A stretch of DNA of 64,000 bases from NCBI GenBank assembly GCA_002840125.1, contig PGZF01000002.1, positions 124,001 through 188,000 of the forward strand, read 5' to 3'. The notes under the pieces were generated by a model. It was not told the origin of the DNA. It saw nothing but the letters and a program-made list of their open reading frames with translations, and made no database searches. Origin of the DNA: Gammaproteobacteria bacterium HGW-Gammaproteobacteria-15. Its GTDB lineage: Bacteria > Pseudomonadota > Gammaproteobacteria > Enterobacterales > Alteromonadaceae. The translations under genes and the position numbers were made by a program. Of the stretch, positions 60,479-64,000 are shown one piece after another (position 1 is the first letter of the stretch; each line of letters begins with the position of its first letter).

Positions 60479-60982
60479 ATGACAATGCCAAGACCCTTTA
60501 TGACCACAGTGGCGCTGGTTTTAGCTTTGACGGGCAGTGATTTTGCACTAGCTAAACCTGATGCTGCAATAACCGAACGAAACAGACAGTTTATTGCGCA
60601 AGCGTTTCAGCACTGGGCTGACGGTGGCGGGACATTTTTTCAGGATGTGCTGTCACCCGACGTAGTTTGGACTATCAAGGGAACGAGCCCGGCAGCGGGC
60701 ACTTACCGGGGCCGCGATGTATTTATTCAGCAGGCAGTAGCACCATTCGCGGCACGCCTTTCTTCGTTCGTTAAACCAACAGTGAACGACATCTGGGCGG
60801 ATGGTAATGACGTTGTTGTTTACTGGGATGGGGCTGGGGTTGCCGCTGACGGGGCGCCTTATAACAACAGTTTTGTTTGGATTTTCCGCCTGCAGGATCT
60901 GCGCGCAACTGAAGTTATCGCTTTTCTTGATTTAAGCCAATATGACGACGTTATTAACCGTATTTCGCTTGAAAAACAATGA
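60479..60982 (+). CDS. exported NTF2-like protein
   Basis: The 167-residue protein has a signal peptide (RPFMTTVALVLALTGSDFAL, cleaved near ALA) and an NTF2-like/SnoaL domain: NRQFIAQAFQHWADGGGTFF, LSPDVVWTIKGTSPAAGTYRG, and the last strands VVYWDGAGVAADGAPYNNSFVWIFRLQ and VIAFLDLSQYDD. This matches the ketosteroid-isomerase-like periplasmic proteins of the same class. GGAG precedes the ATG. A perfect palindrome lies in its promoter region. Function is unknown. Confidence 0.75.
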   Translation: MTMPRPFMTTVALVLALTGSDFALAKPDAAITERNRQFIAQAFQHWADGGGTFFQDVLSPDVVWTIKGTSPAAGTYRGRDVFIQQAVAPFAARLSSFVKPTVNDIWADGNDVVVYWDGAGVAADGAPYNNSFVWIFRLQDLRATEVIAFLDLSQYDDVINRISLEKQ

Positions 60983-61074
60983 GATATCCAAGTGAATAAT
61001 CAACAGCACCTTCAGTTAGGAATATTGTCTGCTAATGTTTGGTAGTGTCTGGTTGTTAGCGCTGTGGGGCAATG

Positions 61075-61106
61075 CAATCTTTTGGTTAACCCAATCTTTT
61101 GGTTAA
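61075..61106. repeat. tandem direct repeat upstream of the acetyl-CoA hydrolase gene
   Basis: CAATCTTTTGGTTAA occurs twice exactly (61075-61089 and 61092-61106), spaced 17 bp apart, about 55 bp before the start codon. Two copies on the same helix face suggest binding of a regulator that works as paired subunits. Confidence 0.65.
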
Positions 61107-61160
61107 TGTAGTACAGTGCAGTAATGCTGTGGTACAGAATACGGAGATGAAGTTAAAGCA

Positions 61161-63074
61161 ATGAGTAATAATGATTATGCTGATATCGTTGATCAGGTTT
61201 TAGCTCAAATTGGCAAGCATGTGGTCCTTGGCTTGCCACTGGGCCTGGGTAAACCTAACCGTTTAATCAATGCGTTTTACCAGAGGGCCTGTCAGGACAC
61301 CAGTATCCGCCTGGATATCTTCACCGCCTTGTCGCTTAATCCACCTAAACCTGGCAGCGAACTGGAAGCGCGTTTTTTGCAGCCCTTTGTCAAACGCCAT
61401 TTTGGTGAAGACTATCCACGGCTGGCTTATGCAGATGCGCTGGCTGCACAGCAGCTACCTGCCAATATTACCGTTACAGAATTTTATTTTCAGTCGGGTA
61501 GTATGTTGGGTAATGCTGAGGCGCAGCGCTATTATGTTTCCAGTAACTATACCCATGTTGCACGGGATCTGGCCGACCGCGGGGTTAATCTGATCTTACA
61601 ACTGGTTGCGCGGCGGGCGACTGCGTCAGGCTGGGAGTACAGCCTGAGCAGCAACCCTGATGTTACGCTGGATCTGGTTGAGGAGCTGCGCCATCGTTCT
61701 GACAAAAAGTGCCTGATGTTGGCGCAGGTGCATCCGGATCTGCCCTTTATGGCTGGCGATGCGGTGGTGAGCGAAGATTTTTTTCACCAAATTATCAACG
61801 ATAATCCAGAGCAGCCGCTGTTTGCTTTGCCCCGCAGCCCGGTATCTATACAGGATTACGCTGTCGGGATGAACACCAGCGCGCTGGTGGCCGACGGCGG
61901 TACGCTGCAAATTGGCATTGGTTCGCTCAGTGATGCTCTGGTGTACAGCTTAATTCAACGCCAGCACCACAATGAGGCCTATGGGGCCTGTTTTAACCAG
62001 GCCTTGCCAGGCCAGCCGCTAATTGAAGCTGTTGGCGGCTATGGCCGGTTTGATTGCGGGCTTTATGGCGCCAGTGAAATGTTTCTCGATGGTTTTATGC
62101 ATTTGTACCAAGCCGGGATCCTCAAGCGGGAAGTGTTTGACAATGAACATTTGCAGACGCTGGCCAATGCCGGGCGCCTTGGTGAACAGGCCGGTATCGA
62201 AGGCAGTGGCGCCTTGTTAGATGCCGCATTTTTTCTCGGCTCTGAGGATTTTTACCGCTGGTTACGTCAACTGACTGAGCCTGAGTGGCCACGTTTTCGC
62301 ATGAGCTCGGTTGGCCGGATCAACCAGTTATATGGTGGCAACCCGACGCTGGAGAAGTTACAGCGGCAAAAAGCCCGCTTTATCAATACCTGTATGATGG
62401 TGAGTTTAACCGGCGCGGCAACGTCTGATGGCCTCAAAGATCATCAGCTGGTGTCCGGAGTAGGTGGGCAATACAACTTTGTTGCCATGGCACATGCCAT
62501 GCGTGGTGGCCGCTCGATCCTGATGCTGCGCAGTACCCGCCAAAGTGGTGGCGGGATAACATCGGGTATTGTCTGGGAATATCCCCATTGCACTATTCCA
62601 CGCCATCTGCGGGATATTGTTGTTACCGAATACGGTATTGCTGATTTACGTGGCGCGACAGACGAGGAGTGCATAAAAGCGCTTATTTGTGTCAGTGATA
62701 GCCGTTTTCAGGAACAACTAACAAGTAAGGCGGTGGCAGCCGGTAAACTGGATGCAAACTGGACTATTCCCGCTGCTGCGGCGGCAAATACTCCTGCAAG
62801 CATCGAGGCACGTTTAAATGCGCTGCGATTAACCGGCAATTTACCCCGTTACCCTTTTGGCAGTGATTTTACTGAGCTGGAACAACAGCTGGTGGCGGCT
62901 TTACAGCGCCTGAAGCGGCTGAAACAGACAAAATTACAAGCGCTGGGCGCGCTGCTGCGCGGTGGCCCTGATGCACCTGAAGCATTATCCCGCATGGGGC
63001 TGGCAGAACCGCGTGGGCCCAGGCAATGGATGTATGCCCGCATATTACGCTGGGCCCTGACACAGACTACATAA
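61161..63074 (+). CDS. acetyl-CoA hydrolase/CoA-transferase family protein
   Basis: The 637-residue protein belongs to the family of acetyl-CoA hydrolases and succinyl-CoA:acetate CoA-transferases. VVLGLPLGLGKPNRLINAFYQ opens the first domain. The later part has ADGGTLQIGIGSLSDALVYSL, GGYGRFDCGLYGASEMFLDGF with the catalytic Glu in GASEM, and VSGVGGQYNFVAMAHAMRGGRSILMLRS and IVVTEYGIADLRGATDEECI of the C-terminal domain. The enzyme moves CoA between acids or releases it. It is longer than the usual 500-residue members, with extra segments in the N-terminal part and the end. Paired direct repeats precede it and a strong terminator closes it. Confidence 0.88.
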   Translation: MSNNDYADIVDQVLAQIGKHVVLGLPLGLGKPNRLINAFYQRACQDTSIRLDIFTALSLNPPKPGSELEARFLQPFVKRHFGEDYPRLAYADALAAQQLPANITVTEFYFQSGSMLGNAEAQRYYVSSNYTHVARDLADRGVNLILQLVARRATASGWEYSLSSNPDVTLDLVEELRHRSDKKCLMLAQVHPDLPFMAGDAVVSEDFFHQIINDNPEQPLFALPRSPVSIQDYAVGMNTSALVADGGTLQIGIGSLSDALVYSLIQRQHHNEAYGACFNQALPGQPLIEAVGGYGRFDCGLYGASEMFLDGFMHLYQAGILKREVFDNEHLQTLANAGRLGEQAGIEGSGALLDAAFFLGSEDFYRWLRQLTEPEWPRFRMSSVGRINQLYGGNPTLEKLQRQKARFINTCMMVSLTGAATSDGLKDHQLVSGVGGQYNFVAMAHAMRGGRSILMLRSTRQSGGGITSGIVWEYPHCTIPRHLRDIVVTEYGIADLRGATDEECIKALICVSDSRFQEQLTSKAVAAGKLDANWTIPAAAAANTPASIEARLNALRLTGNLPRYPFGSDFTELEQQLVAALQRLKRLKQTKLQALGALLRGGPDAPEALSRMGLAEPRGPRQWMYARILRWALTQTT

Positions 63075-63082
63075 TAAATAAC

Positions 63083-63111
63083 AAAACGCTCCTCAATGAG
63101 GGGCGTTTTTT
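63083..63111 (+). terminator. Rho-independent terminator
   Basis: AAAACGCTCCTC-AATG-GAGGGGCGTTTT forms a stem of about ten pairs with one T-G pair, followed by TTTTTT. It ends the acetyl-CoA hydrolase gene. Confidence 0.85.
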
Positions 63112-63308
63112 CTGAACTTATAGCTGTGCTCTTACCGATTAGAATCACTCCCTCCCATAGCCAAAATATCGGGTTGTATTACCAGAGGTTCGCTTTACCG
63201 AAATGATATAGCCTTCGCTCAGATACCCCGACTAAAGTGCTTAAAAAAATAACAACAGCAGGGTAGTTGTGCCTGCAAAAAACTAAGTACATCCGGGGAG
63301 GATAAGAC

Positions 63309-64000
63309 ATGCAAAAGCTTAATACTATAACCATGGCCATCGTGATGGCTTTTTCATTACCGCTGGCCGCGCAGGAAACTGAGCCGGCAGCGGACGATGC
63401 AGCAAAACAAGCAGCAAAAAACGATACTGCAATTGAAGTGATTTCGGTTACTGCTACCAAGCGTAAAACCAGACTAATGGAAACGCCAGTTGCCATATCC
63501 GCATTAAGTGAAGCGCAGCTGCGGCAAAGCGGGGTTAATAACGTAAAAGATATCGCCGATTTAGTGCCGGGTCTGGATATCTCAACCGCGACCGATCAGG
63601 CGGCGCCGGTTATTTCTATGCGCGGTGTGCGCTCTACCAATATTACCGAACTGGGCGACCCGGCCGTTGGCGTGCACCTGGACGGCATTTACTCGCCGCG
63701 GATGCAGGGCGCCCTGGCATTGATGTACGATGTTGAGCGGGTAGAGGCACTGCGCGGGCCGCAGGGCACCCTGTTTGGCCGTAACTCTACCGTTGGCAGT
63801 ATCAATGTGATATCGGCGAAACCCGATTTCACTGGTTTTGCCGGTAATATTAATGCCGAAGCCGGCAGATTTAACAGCAAAAACCTCGGCGGTTTTATCA
63901 ATATACCGCTAAGTGACGAGTTTGCTGTGCGTGTTGCGGCAAAAGGCTTAAAACGCGACTCTTACCTGGAAGGCTATTGGGATCCGAACCAGTACGATAC
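63309..64000 (+). CDS. TonB-dependent receptor, N-terminal part (partial)
   Basis: The window ends inside this gene; the first 230 codons are visible. A signal peptide (MQKLNTITMAIVMAFSLPLA, cleavage near AAQ) is followed by a short acidic linker, the TonB box-like IEVISVTATKRKT, and the plug domain: METPVAISALSEAQLRQSGV, IADLVPGLDIS, ISMRGVRSTNITELGDPAVGVHLDGIY and VEALRGPQGTLFGRNSTVGSINV. These proteins import large ligands such as siderophores, cobalamin or sugars through the outer membrane. RMQGALALMYDVERVEALRGP is typical of Alteromonadales receptors for carbohydrate-like substrates. The substrate cannot be told from this part. Confidence 0.93.
   Translation, partial: MQKLNTITMAIVMAFSLPLAAQETEPAADDAAKQAAKNDTAIEVISVTATKRKTRLMETPVAISALSEAQLRQSGVNNVKDIADLVPGLDISTATDQAAPVISMRGVRSTNITELGDPAVGVHLDGIYSPRMQGALALMYDVERVEALRGPQGTLFGRNSTVGSINVISAKPDFTGFAGNINAEAGRFNSKNLGGFINIPLSDEFAVRVAAKGLKRDSYLEGYWDPNQYD

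Noticed and set aside
1..64000. CRISPR array, tRNA, rRNA or intact insertion sequence
   Set aside because: I looked for regularly spaced repeats, cloverleaf-type sequences and transposase genes and found none. Short tRNA-like or repeat elements could be missed by eye.

Overview
The window looks like chromosome from a free-living, aerobic, Gram-negative gammaproteobacterium. Gene families and gene neighbours fit the Alteromonadales/Chromatiales group around Rheinheimera and Alishewanella (inferred from protein resemblance only; no rRNA gene is present). There are about 65 protein genes, densely packed on both strands, most with clear Shine-Dalgarno (SD) sites. I saw no tRNA, rRNA, CRISPR array or intact insertion sequence.

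Layout. 0-3.4 kb: end of an MFS exporter, rluF, two terminator-ended non-coding stretches that may be small RNAs, and an operon of ECF sigma factor, membrane-anchored partner and DUF4097 repeat protein. 3.5-8.1 kb: small orphan enzymes (two GNATs, a SnoaL-like protein, an alpha/beta hydrolase, a YafK-type L,D-transpeptidase-fold protein, DinB, DUF1801, VOC). The second GNAT seems to start at AUU. 8.1-14.6 kb: a hipA fossil, lytic transglycosylase, hemN, secD-secF. 14.6-27.2 kb: RND efflux pair, DUF2982-like, DUF342 and DUF2884 proteins, rimK with an AstE/AspA-type hydrolase, and a corA-mgtE magnesium pair. 27.3-33.5 kb: Fur-controlled cytochrome c-FTR1 iron permease, and a large lipoprotein with a MORN-repeat protein. 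34-40.4 kb: a partner-switching pair (REC-PP2C and STAS) facing a diguanylate cyclase, an esterase-amidohydrolase fusion and a YdeI protein. 40.4-46.4 kb: three regulator-plus-target modules (ArsR/NIPSNAP-ABM, LysR/GST-NTF2-tautomerase, ArgP/ArgO) and a ParDE-like toxin-antitoxin pair.

46.4-50.1 kb is the accessory stretch. It holds an orphan antitoxin followed by a five-codon stub of its toxin, a candidate Tse2-like toxin with an overlapping acidic partner, a truncated phage endolysin, a lone AT-rich two-helix membrane protein and an orphan HigA-type antitoxin. 50.2-64 kb returns to housekeeping: GNAT-nitrilase fusion, DUF4105 protein, yhiI-rbbA-yhhJ exporter, a small membrane gene broken by an amber codon, LysR/MFS pair, exported NTF2-like protein, acetyl-CoA hydrolase/transferase and the start of a TonB-dependent receptor.

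The best leads are the Tse2-like toxin pair (46859-47549), the AUU-started GNAT (7589), the esterase-amidohydrolase fusion (37605), the AT-rich membrane protein (48416) and a set of gene fossils that show past toxin and phage turnover. All calls come from reading the sequence; no database search was run.
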